Source of the DNA: Lachnospiraceae bacterium
Lineage (GTDB): Bacteria; Bacillota; Clostridia; Lachnospirales; Lachnospiraceae
Assembly (NCBI GenBank): GCA_017470985.1
Contig: JAFUXA010000012.1
Span: forward strand, 62,001 to 126,000
Direction: 5' to 3'
DNA length: 64,000 bases
Below, one piece after another: positions 53,914 through 62,426 of the stretch (positions are counted from its first letter, which is position 1; every line of letters begins with the position of its first letter). The position numbers and the translations under genes were made by a program. Below the pieces are notes generated by a model, which searched no databases, had not been told where the DNA came from, and saw nothing but the letters and a program-made list of their open reading frames with translations.

Positions 53914-54618
53914 ATGCTTAGGAATAAACAGACTATAGTATTGAATATGTCAAATGAATGCCTTGATGCTCCATATATGCCAGATGATTGGGATGTCAGA
54001 TTAGATTATTATGAAATGAGCGGAATCAATTGTTATCTGGATGATGAGTCGGGGAAAAATATTCGTGATGATTTGAGAAAATATGGACCAGAAGGAATAC
54101 ATTATATAGATAATGGGAACTATCATTATCTATCCCTACTATTTCTTGAAATGATAGAAGAAGATTTCGCACTTGTATTGTATGATAATCATCCGGATAT
54201 GAAGCCACCAACATTTGGCGGGATTACTTCTTGTGGTGGCTGGGTCCTTGAAGCAGCAGAGAGGTTAGAGCATTTAAAGCGTATATATATGATAGGTATG
54301 GAATCCGCTTTGATTGATGAATTAGGCACCCTTCATGAGAAGGTGGTATATATAAAAAGCCATAAGGATGGAGATTGGCGCGAGCAAAGAGTGATTGATG
54401 GTATTACGAATGAGTATGAGCTGGTTGATAATGATATAAGTGAAGTGCTTGCAAATGAAAGTTTACCACTGGCAATTTCTCTTGATTTGGATGTGCTTAA
54501 GGAAGATGAATTTCAGTGTGGTTGGAGCCAGGGGATAATGACTGCAGCGGAGATGAAATCGCAGGTTGTGAGTATTATAAATAATCATGATGTGATTATG
54601 ATTGATGTATGCGGTTGA
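53914..54618 (+). CDS. arginase-fold (ureohydrolase-like) protein
   Basis: A 234-residue protein starting at the ATG 53914 with GGAG 9 bases upstream; an earlier in-frame GTG has none. Pattern points to the arginase/deacetylase fold: GNYHYLSLLFL, the metal motif VLYDNHPDMKP (D-x-H-x-D type), and AISLDLDVL near the C-terminus, where the family has S-x-D-x-D for the second metal. The protein is shorter than true arginase or agmatinase and lacks their standard signatures in full, so the substrate is unknown. It is the only gene between two terminators. Confidence 0.6.
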   Translation: MLRNKQTIVLNMSNECLDAPYMPDDWDVRLDYYEMSGINCYLDDESGKNIRDDLRKYGPEGIHYIDNGNYHYLSLLFLEMIEEDFALVLYDNHPDMKPPTFGGITSCGGWVLEAAERLEHLKRIYMIGMESALIDELGTLHEKVVYIKSHKDGDWREQRVIDGITNEYELVDNDISEVLANESLPLAISLDLDVLKEDEFQCGWSQGIMTAAEMKSQVVSIINNHDVIMIDVCG

Positions 54619-54653
54619 TAAAAAATCGGATTTATAAAAAACAGATTAATAAA

Positions 54654-54690
54654 AAAACGGATTAATGCAAAATGCATTAATCCGTTTTGT
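54654..54690. terminator. bidirectional intrinsic terminator
   Basis: A 16-bp perfect stem AAAACGGATTAATGCA (54654-54669) with TGCATTAATCCGTTTT (54673-54688) and loop AAA. It has T-rich flanks in both directions and lies between convergent genes. Confidence 0.9.
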
Positions 54691-54730
54691 ATATTCTAAG
54701 ATATAAACTAGTTAAATAGCTTTTGACAAA

Positions 54731-56344
54731 TTACAACTGTGGACCAGCTGATACAAGAGCCTTTCCAGCATCATTTGATGTGTACTTAACGAAGTTCTTG
54801 TTGAATCTCTCTGCAAGATCCTTTGCCTTTGTCTCCCATTCAGAAGCATCAGCATATGTATCTCTAGGATCAAGGATAGCTGGGTCTACACCTGGAAGCT
54901 CTGTAGGAACTTCGAAGTTGAACATAGGAATTGTCTTTGTAGGAGCGTTCTTGATATCACCTGAAAGGATAGCATCGATGATTCCTCTTGTATCCTTGAT
55001 TGTGATTCTCTTACCAGTTCCGTTCCATCCTGTGTTTACAAGGTAAGCCTTAGCACCAGACTTCTCCATCTTCTTAACAAGCTCTTCAGCATACTTTGTA
55101 GGATGAAGCTCTAAGAATGCCTGACCGAAACATGCTGAGAATGTAGGTGTTGGCTCTGTGATTCCTCTCTCTGTACCAGCAAGCTTAGCAGTAAATCCTG
55201 AAAGGAAGTAGTACTTTGTCTGCTCTGGTGTAAGAATTGATACTGGAGGCAATACTCCAAATGCATCAGCTGAAAGGAAGATTACATTATCTGCTGCAGG
55301 ACCAGAAGATACATTGTTAACTTCTGCTGCAATATTGTTGATGTGATCGATTGGATAAGATACACGAGTGTTCTCTGTTACGCTCTTATCATCGAAGTCA
55401 ATCTTGCCGTTTGCATCTACAGTTACATTTTCAAGAAGAGCATCTCTCTTGATTGCGTTGTAGATATCTGGCTCAGATTCTTTATCAAGGCCGATAACCT
55501 TGGCGTAGCATCCACCTTCGAAGTTGAATACTCCGTTGTCATCCCAACCGTGCTCATCATCACCGATAAGACGACGCTTTGGATCTGTAGAAAGAGTAGT
55601 CTTTCCTGTTCCTGACAAACCGAAGAAGATAGCTGTGTGCTTTCCGTCCATGTCGCAGTTTGCAGAGCAGTGCATAGAAGCAATACCCTTAAGTGGAAGG
55701 TAGTAGTTCATCATAGAGAACATACCCTTCTTCATCTCTCCGCCGTACCATGTGTTGATGATAACCTGCTCGCGGCTTGTGATATTGAAAGCTACACATG
55801 TCTCAGAGTTAAGACCTAACTCCTTGTAGTTCTCAACCTTTGCCTTTGAAGCATTGTATACAACGAAATCAGGCTCGAAGTTCTCAAGTTCAGCATCTGT
55901 TGGCTGGATGAACATGTTCTTTACGAAATGTGCCTGCCAAGCAACTTCTACGATGAAACGAACTGCCATACGTGTGTCAGCGTTTGCACCACAGAATGCA
56001 TCAACTACAAATAATCTCTTGTTGCAAAGCTCTTTCTTTGCGAGATCCTTTACTGTAGCCCATACTTCTTCGCTCATTGGATGGTTGTCATTTGGATACT
56101 CAGGTGTGTTCCACCATACTGTGTCCTTTGAGTTGTCATCCATTACGATGTACTTATCTTTTGGAGAACGTCCTGTGTAGATACCTGTCATAACATTTAC
56201 AGCATCCAATTCAGTGTTCTGACCAATTTCATATCCTGTAAGACCAGATTTTGTCTCCTCCTCGAACAACTGCTCGTAAGAAGGGTTGTAAACAACCTCA
56301 GTTGTTCCAGTAATACCATGTTTTGTCAAATCGATATTTGCCAT
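54731..56344 (-). CDS. pckA: phosphoenolpyruvate carboxykinase (ATP)
   Basis: Interconverts oxaloacetate plus ATP and PEP plus CO2; in fermenters it often runs towards oxaloacetate for succinate or amino acids. It has 537 residues. Motifs are [10 protein letters not shown] (substrate), [19 protein letters not shown], the P-loop [11 protein letters not shown] and [19 protein letters not shown] (metal site). It stands alone on the minus strand, between the bidirectional terminator and its own 105-base upstream gap. The synonymous codon choice looks like that of a highly expressed gene (ctt, gaa, ctc patterns). Confidence 0.96.
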   Translation of the reverse strand: MANIDLTKHGITGTTEVVYNPSYEQLFEEETKSGLTGYEIGQNTELDAVNVMTGIYTGRSPKDKYIVMDDNSKDTVWWNTPEYPNDNHPMSEEVWATVKDLAKKELCNKRLFVVDAFCGANADTRMAVRFIVEVAWQAHFVKNMFIQPTDAELENFEPDFVVYNASKAKVENYKELGLNSETCVAFNITSREQVIINTWYGGEMKKGMFSMMNYYLPLKGIASMHCSANCDMDGKHTAIFFGLSGTGKTTLSTDPKRRLIGDDEHGWDDNGVFNFEGGCYAKVIGLDKESEPDIYNAIKRDALLENVTVDANGKIDFDDKSVTENTRVSYPIDHINNIAAEVNNVSSGPAADNVIFLSADAFGVLPPVSILTPEQTKYYFLSGFTAKLAGTERGITEPTPTFSACFGQAFLELHPTKYAEELVKKMEKSGAKAYLVNTGWNGTGKRITIKDTRGIIDAILSGDIKNAPTKTIPMFNFEVPTELPGVDPAILDPRDTYADASEWETKAKDLAERFNKNFVKYTSNDAGKALVSAGPQL

Positions 56345-56449
56345 AGTTTTTACCTATCCTTTCATTTGTTTGTGATTTTAAAAAATCTTAACCGAGTACT
56401 ATAATAAATTAGATTTGTATAAAAATCAATACATTGGCAGTATATATCG

Positions 56450-57304
56450 TTATTTTTTTAACAGAATGTCTAAATAGTTGCCACTCATTTGGATTGATTT
56501 CATAGGATCACCATCAATCCAGTTATTGTGTGTTTCAAGAACGATGGATTCCACCTGGTTGGCGCATGCAATATCAACCAGCGTCTGCAGATCCATATTA
56601 CCGGTACCTAATTCCATGGCGCCGGATTTGAGAATAGGTGTCATGGCAGGACCAGTGATTCTAGATCCTCTATCATTTATGTGGTAGAGATTCATGCGTG
56701 TTCCTATCTTTTGCATTAGTGCTGGAACATTTATGCCACACTCCGTAGCCCAATAAGAATCAAATTCGAAATGTACATAATCTGGATTTGTTTCTTCTAG
56801 GATTGTTTCATAAGCAGATTTATCAGTGCCGGCGACTTTGAGGAAATCTACATTGTGATTATGATACATGAGAGTGATTCCGGCTTCAGCCAGTTTGGCT
56901 CCGCATTGATTCAAATCAGAACACAAGCCCTTGATAGCCTCTGGATCTGTATAGTCGAAACGGTACATGCCTGTGATGACAATGTTTTTGGTGTTGTATC
57001 TCTCACACTCTTCTATGATGGCATCAGGATTATTCTTGATGCCGTTTAAATCTTCATGAATGCTTATGATTTCAAGACCTGCTTCCTGTGCCAGTTCTAA
57101 CCAATTGAATTTACCGCCGTTGCCTGTAGGCATGCCTGCAAATTTAGTTAGCATACGCACCATCATTGATGATGGACGAATCATAAATCCATTGAGCTCT
57201 ATGCCATCATATCCTGCGGCTTTGATCTTCTTCAAAGTATCTAAAGCCTGGGATTCACTTTTGGAAATTGTTCCTAGCATTATCTGTTGTACACCTGTTT
57301 TCAT
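56450..57304 (-). CDS. sugar phosphate isomerase/epimerase family protein (TIM barrel)
   Basis: Xylose-isomerase-like TIM barrel of 284 residues. It starts MKTGVQQIMLGTIS behind an ideal AGGAGG; a longer in-frame start would overlap that site. Barrel marks are KKIKAAGYDGIELN, SIHEDLNG, ITLMYHNHNVDF, VHFEFDSYWAT and YHINDRGSR, with the expected Glu/His/Asp metal ligands. ESIVLETHNNWIDGDPM closes the barrel. Such proteins isomerise or epimerise sugars or inositols; the substrate here is open. Divergent from the cobalt/nickel transporter. Confidence 0.82.
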   Translation of the reverse strand: MKTGVQQIMLGTISKSESQALDTLKKIKAAGYDGIELNGFMIRPSSMMVRMLTKFAGMPTGNGGKFNWLELAQEAGLEIISIHEDLNGIKNNPDAIIEECERYNTKNIVITGMYRFDYTDPEAIKGLCSDLNQCGAKLAEAGITLMYHNHNVDFLKVAGTDKSAYETILEETNPDYVHFEFDSYWATECGINVPALMQKIGTRMNLYHINDRGSRITGPAMTPILKSGAMELGTGNMDLQTLVDIACANQVESIVLETHNNWIDGDPMKSIQMSGNYLDILLKK

Positions 57305-57526
57305 ATGTATCCTCCTGTATATCACCTTCTGCCATAGTGTGACTTTATATACACAATATGCATGGTGACTTAATAATAAACCTATGTTTTACAATATTAT
57401 TATAGGAAGTGATAGGAAAAATAGCACACAGATTTTTCGCTTAAATGTACAGAAACTGGTTTTTGTTGGTGGAAAATTGCCCGTTGTGAAATGTATTTAT
57501 AAAAGTACAAAATTGCATGGCAAATA

Positions 57527-57540
57527 ACCCCCAGGGGGGC
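57527..57540 (+). promoter_or_regulatory. CsoR/RcnR-like G/C-tract operator before cbiM
   Basis: ACCCCCAGGGGGGC in an A/T-rich surrounding (AATA before, TTGTGA after). Metal-responsive repressors of the CsoR/RcnR family bind such G-tract palindromes, and the downstream genes import cobalt or nickel. The site touches the presumed -35. The rest of the 307-base gap shows no cobalamin riboswitch motif. Confidence 0.5.
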
Positions 57541-57569
57541 TTGTGAGAGGAACTATGCTTATATAAGAT
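57541..57569 (+). promoter_or_regulatory. candidate cbiM promoter
   Basis: TTGTGA (57541-57546) and TAAGAT (57564-57569), 4/6 matches each, are spaced by 17 bases. The G-tract lies directly upstream. Confidence 0.35.
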
Positions 57570-57611
57570 TATTTTCAGAGTTAAAACAACATGGAAGGGG
57601 ATTATGTAATT

Positions 57612-58643
57612 ATGCATATGGCAGACGCGCTTCTTGCACCAGCAGTTGCAGGAACAATGTATGTGGCATCTACAGGAGTAGCTGCTTATTCAATTAAGAA
57701 AGTTAAGATGGAAAACGATCCAAAGAAAATTCCGGTAATGGGAGTAATGGGAGCATTTGTTTTCGCAACACAGATGTTGAACTTTACAATTCCTGGAACA
57801 GGTTCTTCAGGACATTTGTGTGGAGGCATGATGCTTTCTGCATTGCTTGGACCATGGGCAGGATTTCTTACAATGATTGGGGTGTTATTGGTTCAGTGCC
57901 TGATGTTTGCTGACGGTGGATTGTTAGCCTTGGGAGCAAATGTATGGAATATGGCATTCTACGGATGTTTTATTGGTTCATTATTAATATGGAAACCAAT
58001 TATGAAAAAAGGAGCTACAAAGGGTAAGATTGTAGGCGCTTCAATTTTGGGGTGTGTACTTACTTTGCAGTTGGGAGCATTCTCAGTAGTTTTAGAGACA
58101 TTGGCATCTGGAATTACAGAGTTACCATTTAGCGTATTTGTAGCAACAATGCAGCCTATTCATTTGGCAATTGGTTTTGTAGAAGGTCTTATCACTTCAG
58201 CAGTTTTGGTATTCATTCATGAAGCTAGACCAGAGATGCTCTGGGGTGTTGGTGGAAATGATAATTTAACATCTATTGATGTTGCTGATTCAAAGGGTAA
58301 GTTAACATTCAAGAAGACTATTGGTGTGCTTGCAATAGTAGCAGCAATTGCAGCTGGTATCGTATCACTATTCGCTTCAGCTTATCCAGATGGACTGGAG
58401 TGGTCTATGGAGCAGGTGGCAGGAACAAGTGAGCTTGAGGCAGCAGGTGGTGCTTATGATGTGGCCAACAATATTCAGACAGCAACTTCAATTTTGCCTG
58501 ATTATGCTTTCAAGGGATCTGATTCTGTACTTGGTACAACAACATCAGGACTTGTAGGCGGACTTGTTGTCGTGTTACTATGTGTAGGTGTAAGCTTGGC
58601 TTTCAAGTTCTTCAAGAATAATAAAAAAGAAGCCAACGCATAG
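57612..58643 (+). CDS. cbiM: cobalt/nickel ECF transporter, CbiM fused to a CbiN-like (PDGLE) domain
   Basis: Substrate-binding membrane component for Co2+ or Ni2+. The start at 57612 is chosen because mature CbiM/NikM needs N-terminal Met-His (MHMADALLAPAV), the His being a metal ligand; an upstream in-frame ATG at 57591 would bury it. GAAGGGG lies upstream. Residues 1-220 are CbiM with GTGSSGHLCGGMM, whose His is also a metal ligand. The C-terminal 115 residues contain PDGLEW and a final helix, which is the CbiN/NikN-type auxiliary part. CbiQ and CbiO follow in the same operon. Cobalt versus nickel cannot be decided. Confidence 0.9.
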   Translation: MHMADALLAPAVAGTMYVASTGVAAYSIKKVKMENDPKKIPVMGVMGAFVFATQMLNFTIPGTGSSGHLCGGMMLSALLGPWAGFLTMIGVLLVQCLMFADGGLLALGANVWNMAFYGCFIGSLLIWKPIMKKGATKGKIVGASILGCVLTLQLGAFSVVLETLASGITELPFSVFVATMQPIHLAIGFVEGLITSAVLVFIHEARPEMLWGVGGNDNLTSIDVADSKGKLTFKKTIGVLAIVAAIAAGIVSLFASAYPDGLEWSMEQVAGTSELEAAGGAYDVANNIQTATSILPDYAFKGSDSVLGTTTSGLVGGLVVVLLCVGVSLAFKFFKNNKKEANA

Positions 58644-58648
58644 GGGAT

Positions 58649-59482
58649 ATGTCGACAATTGATAATAAGCTAAAAGCAATTTCAAATATAAATACTTTAC
58701 AGCAACGAGACCAGTGGGTGAATCATCTTCATCCACTGGTTAAGTTGCTTTTGACATTTATATATATCATTTCAGTAGTTTCAATTAGCAAGTACAATTT
58801 GAGCAAAATGCTTGTATTTGCTATTTATCCATTTTTTTGCTTCAACCTGGCAGATTTGAACTTTAGGGATGCCATATATCGTATGAGATTGATACTGCCA
58901 TTGGTTATGGTGGTGGGTATATTTAATCCAATATTTGACAGAGATATTATGCTGTATATTGGTGGAAATGTAATGGCAAATGGAGAACATGTAGGAGGGC
59001 TCGCAATATCAGCGGGAGTAATCTCTATGCTGACTCTCATGCTCAAGGGTGTGTACGCAGTGCTTGCAACCTATATCCTGATTGCTACCACATCTATAGA
59101 AGAGATATGTTATGCTATGCGCAAACTTCATGTGCCCCAGATTCTGGTGCTGGTTATTCTATTGATTAACAGATACATCTACATACTGGGTGAGGAAGCC
59201 AGCCGCATAATGACAGCTTACAAACTTCGTGCGCCATCTCAGAAGGGGATACATTATAAAGCCTGGGGGCCTCTTGTGGGACAGTGGCTGATTAGAAGTA
59301 TGGACAGAGCTGAAACTGTATATGAAAGCATGCAGCTTAGAGGTTTTAATGGAGAGTACAGATATGTTGCTGACCAGAAAACCAGGGCGACAGATGTGAT
59401 ATATTTTATGGTATGGTTGGCGGTGTTTGCAGTATTTAGATTTACCAATGTGGTTGAACTGCTTGGAGGGTTGTTTGTATGA
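58649..59482 (+). CDS. cbiQ: ECF transporter transmembrane (T) component CbiQ
   Basis: Couples ATP hydrolysis by CbiO to transport through CbiM. It has 277 residues with about five helices. The opening NHLHPLVKLLLTFIYII and the coupling-helix motifs YKLRAPSQKG and ERSMDRAETVYESMQLRGF-like segment (here RSMDRAETVYESMQLRGF) are typical for CbiQ/EcfT. It starts 5 bases after cbiM and overlaps cbiO by 4 bases (ATGA). Confidence 0.92.
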   Translation: MSTIDNKLKAISNINTLQQRDQWVNHLHPLVKLLLTFIYIISVVSISKYNLSKMLVFAIYPFFCFNLADLNFRDAIYRMRLILPLVMVVGIFNPIFDRDIMLYIGGNVMANGEHVGGLAISAGVISMLTLMLKGVYAVLATYILIATTSIEEICYAMRKLHVPQILVLVILLINRYIYILGEEASRIMTAYKLRAPSQKGIHYKAWGPLVGQWLIRSMDRAETVYESMQLRGFNGEYRYVADQKTRATDVIYFMVWLAVFAVFRFTNVVELLGGLFV

Positions 59483-60231
59483 AAACTGGGATAGAGAAAC
59501 ATTTATTACATATAGAAAATCTGAGCTATCATTATGAAAATGATGAGCCTGTGCTGAAAAATATTAATATTGATGTGAATCAGGGGGAGAGCATTGGAGT
59601 GATTGGAACCAACGGAGTGGGAAAATCCACTTTGTTGAAACTTCTGGTAGGCTTGCTTCTGGATTATGATGGTACCCTTGAAGTGGTTAATCATCCTATG
59701 ATTCGTGAAAATGTAAATCATATCCGTGAGCATATTGGATATGTATTCCAGGATTCGGATAATCAGCTCTTTATGACAACAGTTGGGGAGGATGTGGCTT
59801 TCGGTCCTATTAATTATGGTTTGCCACAGGATGAGGTGAATCGCAGAGTTGATGAGGCTCTTCGTCTGACTCATATAGAGCATCTCCGGGACAAGCATGT
59901 ATACAAACTATCTGGTGGAGAGAAGAAGCTTGCATCTATTGCCACAATTCTGTCCATGGAGCCGGATATCATTCTGATGGATGAGCCATCTGTGGCATTA
60001 GATCCACAGAACAGGAGGCACCTGATTAATCTGTTAAATGATTTAGCTCCTATGAAGATAATAGCAAGTCACGATTTGGATTTTGTATTGGATACCTGTG
60101 ATAGGGTGGTGCTTCTATATGAGGGCGAGATAATTGCCGATGGACCTGCTGATGAAATATTGAGGGACAAAGAATTGCTCGAATCCCATGGTCTGGAACT
60201 TCCAATCAGATATTATTATCAAGAAATTTAG
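59479..60231 (+). CDS. cbiO: ECF transporter ATPase CbiO
   Basis: ABC ATPase of 250 residues energising the metal uptake complex. Walker A is GTNGVGKST (43-51), the Q-loop is VFQDSDNQLF (Gln91), the signature is LSGGEK (144-149), Walker B is IILMDEP (164-170), and the switch His is in ASHDLDF. Its start overlaps the cbiQ stop. A terminator follows. Confidence 0.94.
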   Translation: MKTGIEKHLLHIENLSYHYENDEPVLKNINIDVNQGESIGVIGTNGVGKSTLLKLLVGLLLDYDGTLEVVNHPMIRENVNHIREHIGYVFQDSDNQLFMTTVGEDVAFGPINYGLPQDEVNRRVDEALRLTHIEHLRDKHVYKLSGGEKKLASIATILSMEPDIILMDEPSVALDPQNRRHLINLLNDLAPMKIIASHDLDFVLDTCDRVVLLYEGEIIADGPADEILRDKELLESHGLELPIRYYYQEI

Positions 60232-60301
60232 AATATATGTAGAAATTAAAATGAGATTGATTGCAAATTTTAGCAAAAAAATTATTTTAGTACAATAAAG
60301 G

Positions 60302-60345
60302 ATATGCTATATTATTTCTTGTGAAATGATATGGCATATTTTTAA
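60302..60345 (+). terminator. intrinsic terminator after cbiO
   Basis: A 17-bp stem with two G-T pairs joins 60302-60318 to 60323-60339 around loop TTGT, followed by TTTT. The remaining 100 bases to ddh hold no feature I can support apart from its ribosome site. Confidence 0.82.
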
Positions 60346-60446
60346 ATAAGTATTTATAGCAGATCGATATAAGGACAACGGATGAAGTGGCCTGATGAAA
60401 TGCTTGAGTATATGCACATGAATAGTATGATCAAGGAGGAAGAAAG

Positions 60447-61430
60447 ATGATTAGACTTGGAATTATGGGTTATGGAAATTTGGGACGCGGCGTAGAAGTT
60501 GCTGTTCGTGATGCTGCAGACATGGAACTTGTGGCAGTATTTACAAGAAGAGATCCTTCAAGCGTACAGATTTTGACAGCTGGTGTACCTGTAGTAAATG
60601 TATCAGAGGTAGCTGATTGGAAAGATAAAATAGATGTAATGATTCTGTGTGGTGGTAGCGCAACAGATTTGCCAGAGATGACACCTGAATATGCACAGAT
60701 GTTCAACGTAGTTGATTCATTTGATACACATGCTAGAATTCCAGAGCATTTTGCAAATGTAGATGCAGCTGCTAAGTCTGCAGACAAGATTGCAGTAATC
60801 TCATGTGGATGGGATCCTGGAATGTTCTCTATCATGAGAACTTATGCCAATGCAATCCTTCCTGATGGCAAGGATTATACTTTCTGGGGCAAGGGTGTAT
60901 CTCAGGGACATTCAGATGCTATCAGAAGAATTGATGGTGTCAAGAATGCTAAGCAGTATACAGTTCCTGTAGAATCTTCTCTTGAGGCTGTTAGAAATGG
61001 AGAGAATCCTACATTTACAACTCGTCAGATGCATACAAGAGAATGCTTCGTAGTTCTCGAGGATGGAGCTGATGCAGCTAGAGTTGAGAAGGAAATCAAG
61101 GAGATGCCTAATTACTTCGCTGATTATGATACAACAGTGAACTTCATCTCAGAGGAAGAGTTCAATGCAAATCATCAGGGATTAGCTCATGGCGGTTATG
61201 TATTCAGATCAGGTAAGACTGGAGCAGACAAGGAGCATAATCACATTATCGAATATAAGTTGACATTGGATTCAAATCCAGAGTTCACTACAAGCGTATT
61301 GGTATGTGTGGCTAGAGCTGCTTACAGAATGAAGGCAGAGGGAATGACAGGATGCAAGACTATCCTTGATATTCCACCAGCATATTTCTCAGATAAGAGC
61401 GGTGAGGAATTGAGAGCTCATCTCCTATAA
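60447..61430 (+). CDS. ddh: meso-diaminopimelate D-dehydrogenase
   Basis: NADPH-dependent one-step synthesis of meso-diaminopimelate from tetrahydrodipicolinate and ammonia, for lysine and cell wall. It has 327 residues. The cofactor fold is IRLGIMGYGNLGRGVEVAV, CGGSATD and DSFDTHARIPEH follow, then CGWDPGMFSIMRTYANAILP and GVSQGHSDAIRRIDGVK, all characteristic of the family. AAGGAGGAAG precedes the ATG. Single-gene unit between two terminators. Confidence 0.95.
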   Translation: MIRLGIMGYGNLGRGVEVAVRDAADMELVAVFTRRDPSSVQILTAGVPVVNVSEVADWKDKIDVMILCGGSATDLPEMTPEYAQMFNVVDSFDTHARIPEHFANVDAAAKSADKIAVISCGWDPGMFSIMRTYANAILPDGKDYTFWGKGVSQGHSDAIRRIDGVKNAKQYTVPVESSLEAVRNGENPTFTTRQMHTRECFVVLEDGADAARVEKEIKEMPNYFADYDTTVNFISEEEFNANHQGLAHGGYVFRSGKTGADKEHNHIIEYKLTLDSNPEFTTSVLVCVARAAYRMKAEGMTGCKTILDIPPAYFSDKSGEELRAHLL

Positions 61431-61533
61431 TTAGAATAAGCTCATGGACCAGCGTGCTATGTTTTATAATTTAAAATAAATATGGCCATGATGAGATATT
61501 GGCAAAAAATGGTATACGATAAAAATGATAGAG

Positions 61534-61576
61534 AAACTCTTTAGGGTACTGTGAGTGCCCCAAAGAGTTTTTTGTT
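61534..61576 (+). terminator. intrinsic terminator after ddh
   Basis: AAACTCTTT (61534-61542) pairs with AAAGAGTTT (61562-61570), continuing inward with GGGTACT (61544-61550) and AGTGCCC (61554-61560), then TTTTTTG. It lies about 100 bases downstream of the stop. Confidence 0.88.
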
Positions 61577-61742
61577 GTTAGTAGATTATTCATTTGTTAT
61601 ATTAAGTGTAAGAAAATACGATGGATTATGGATGTTTTGTCCAAAATGTATTTTTGTATTTGATTATGCACAATAGACATAAATAAACTATGTTAATATA
61701 TATGTGAAAAAAATAACAATCAAATGAGATGGAGTATACTTT
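61577..61742 (+). other. non-coding AT-rich gap, nothing identified
   Basis: With the terminator and the 100 bases before it this makes a 312-base gap without a gene. Apart from A/T-rich sequence likely to hold the promoter of the next gene, I see no RNA, repeat or operator here. Confidence 0.4.
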
Positions 61743-62333
61743 ATGAAAATCTATGTCACAAGACATGGTCAGACTAATTTAAATAAACAGGAGATTATGC
61801 AGGGCCGGGTGGATGAACCCCTAAATGAAACCGGAATCCAGCAGGCAAAACAGGCTGCCACCAAGGTGGAGAATATCAAGTTTGATGCTGTATATGCAAG
61901 TCCTTTGGATAGAGCTAGAAAGACAGCTTCTATCATCGGTCATATTGATGAGAAGGATCTCATAATTGACGAGAGAATAATTGAGGCAGAATTTGGTAAA
62001 TATGATTTGAGAAAATATGGTGCAGTAGGGTTGTGGATGTCACTGTACTGGGGATTCCCTGAAATATTTCCTGCGCCAAAGACTGTTGAGACAGTATCAG
62101 AGATGGTGGAGAGAAGTTCATCATTTATGAGGGATCTGGAATCCAAGGATTATGAGAATGTGTTGGTGGTATGTCATGGTGGAATAATTCGTGCAATTTG
62201 CGGATATCTTGAGAACAGACGCAATGGCATAAAGTGGCGCCCGAGACCTCGTAATTGTGAGATCAGAGTGTATGAATATAAGGATGGAAAACACAGATTT
62301 ATAGAGAGTCTGTCCAATGAAGATGTGGAATAA
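61743..62333 (+). CDS. histidine phosphatase family protein (phosphoglycerate mutase-like)
   Basis: Phosphatase of 196 residues in the branch-1 histidine phosphatase family. The catalytic RHG is in YVTRHGQTNLN, followed by QGRVDEPLNETGIQQA, YASPLDRARKTASI, the acidic Glu of IIEAEFGKYD, and the second His in VVCHGGIIRAI. It is shorter than true phosphoglycerate mutase, so more likely a small-molecule phosphatase. The substrate is unknown. Confidence 0.85.
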   Translation: MKIYVTRHGQTNLNKQEIMQGRVDEPLNETGIQQAKQAATKVENIKFDAVYASPLDRARKTASIIGHIDEKDLIIDERIIEAEFGKYDLRKYGAVGLWMSLYWGFPEIFPAPKTVETVSEMVERSSSFMRDLESKDYENVLVVCHGGIIRAICGYLENRRNGIKWRPRPRNCEIRVYEYKDGKHRFIESLSNEDVE

Positions 62334-62350
62334 AATGCCCCTTGGCATTT
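62333..62350 (+). other. small stem-loop before the hydrogenase gene
   Basis: AAATGCC (62333-62339) pairs with GGCATTT (62344-62350), followed by ATATATA rather than T-run. A weak terminator at best. A TATAAT at 62397-62402 may be the -10 of the next gene. Confidence 0.35.
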
Positions 62351-62426
62351 ATATATAGTGAGTGCATGCTACATGCATGTTGTGATTTAAAGTTTTTATA
62401 ATAGTGAGTATGAAAGGAAACAAAAT

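Noticed and set aside
57305-57526. possible cobalamin riboswitch before cbiM
   Set aside because: No B12-box or matching stem arrangement could be found in the gap.
60392-60398. CTGATGA resembling a hammerhead ribozyme core upstream of ddh
   Set aside because: The second core element GAAA and the required flanking stems are not found at suitable distance.
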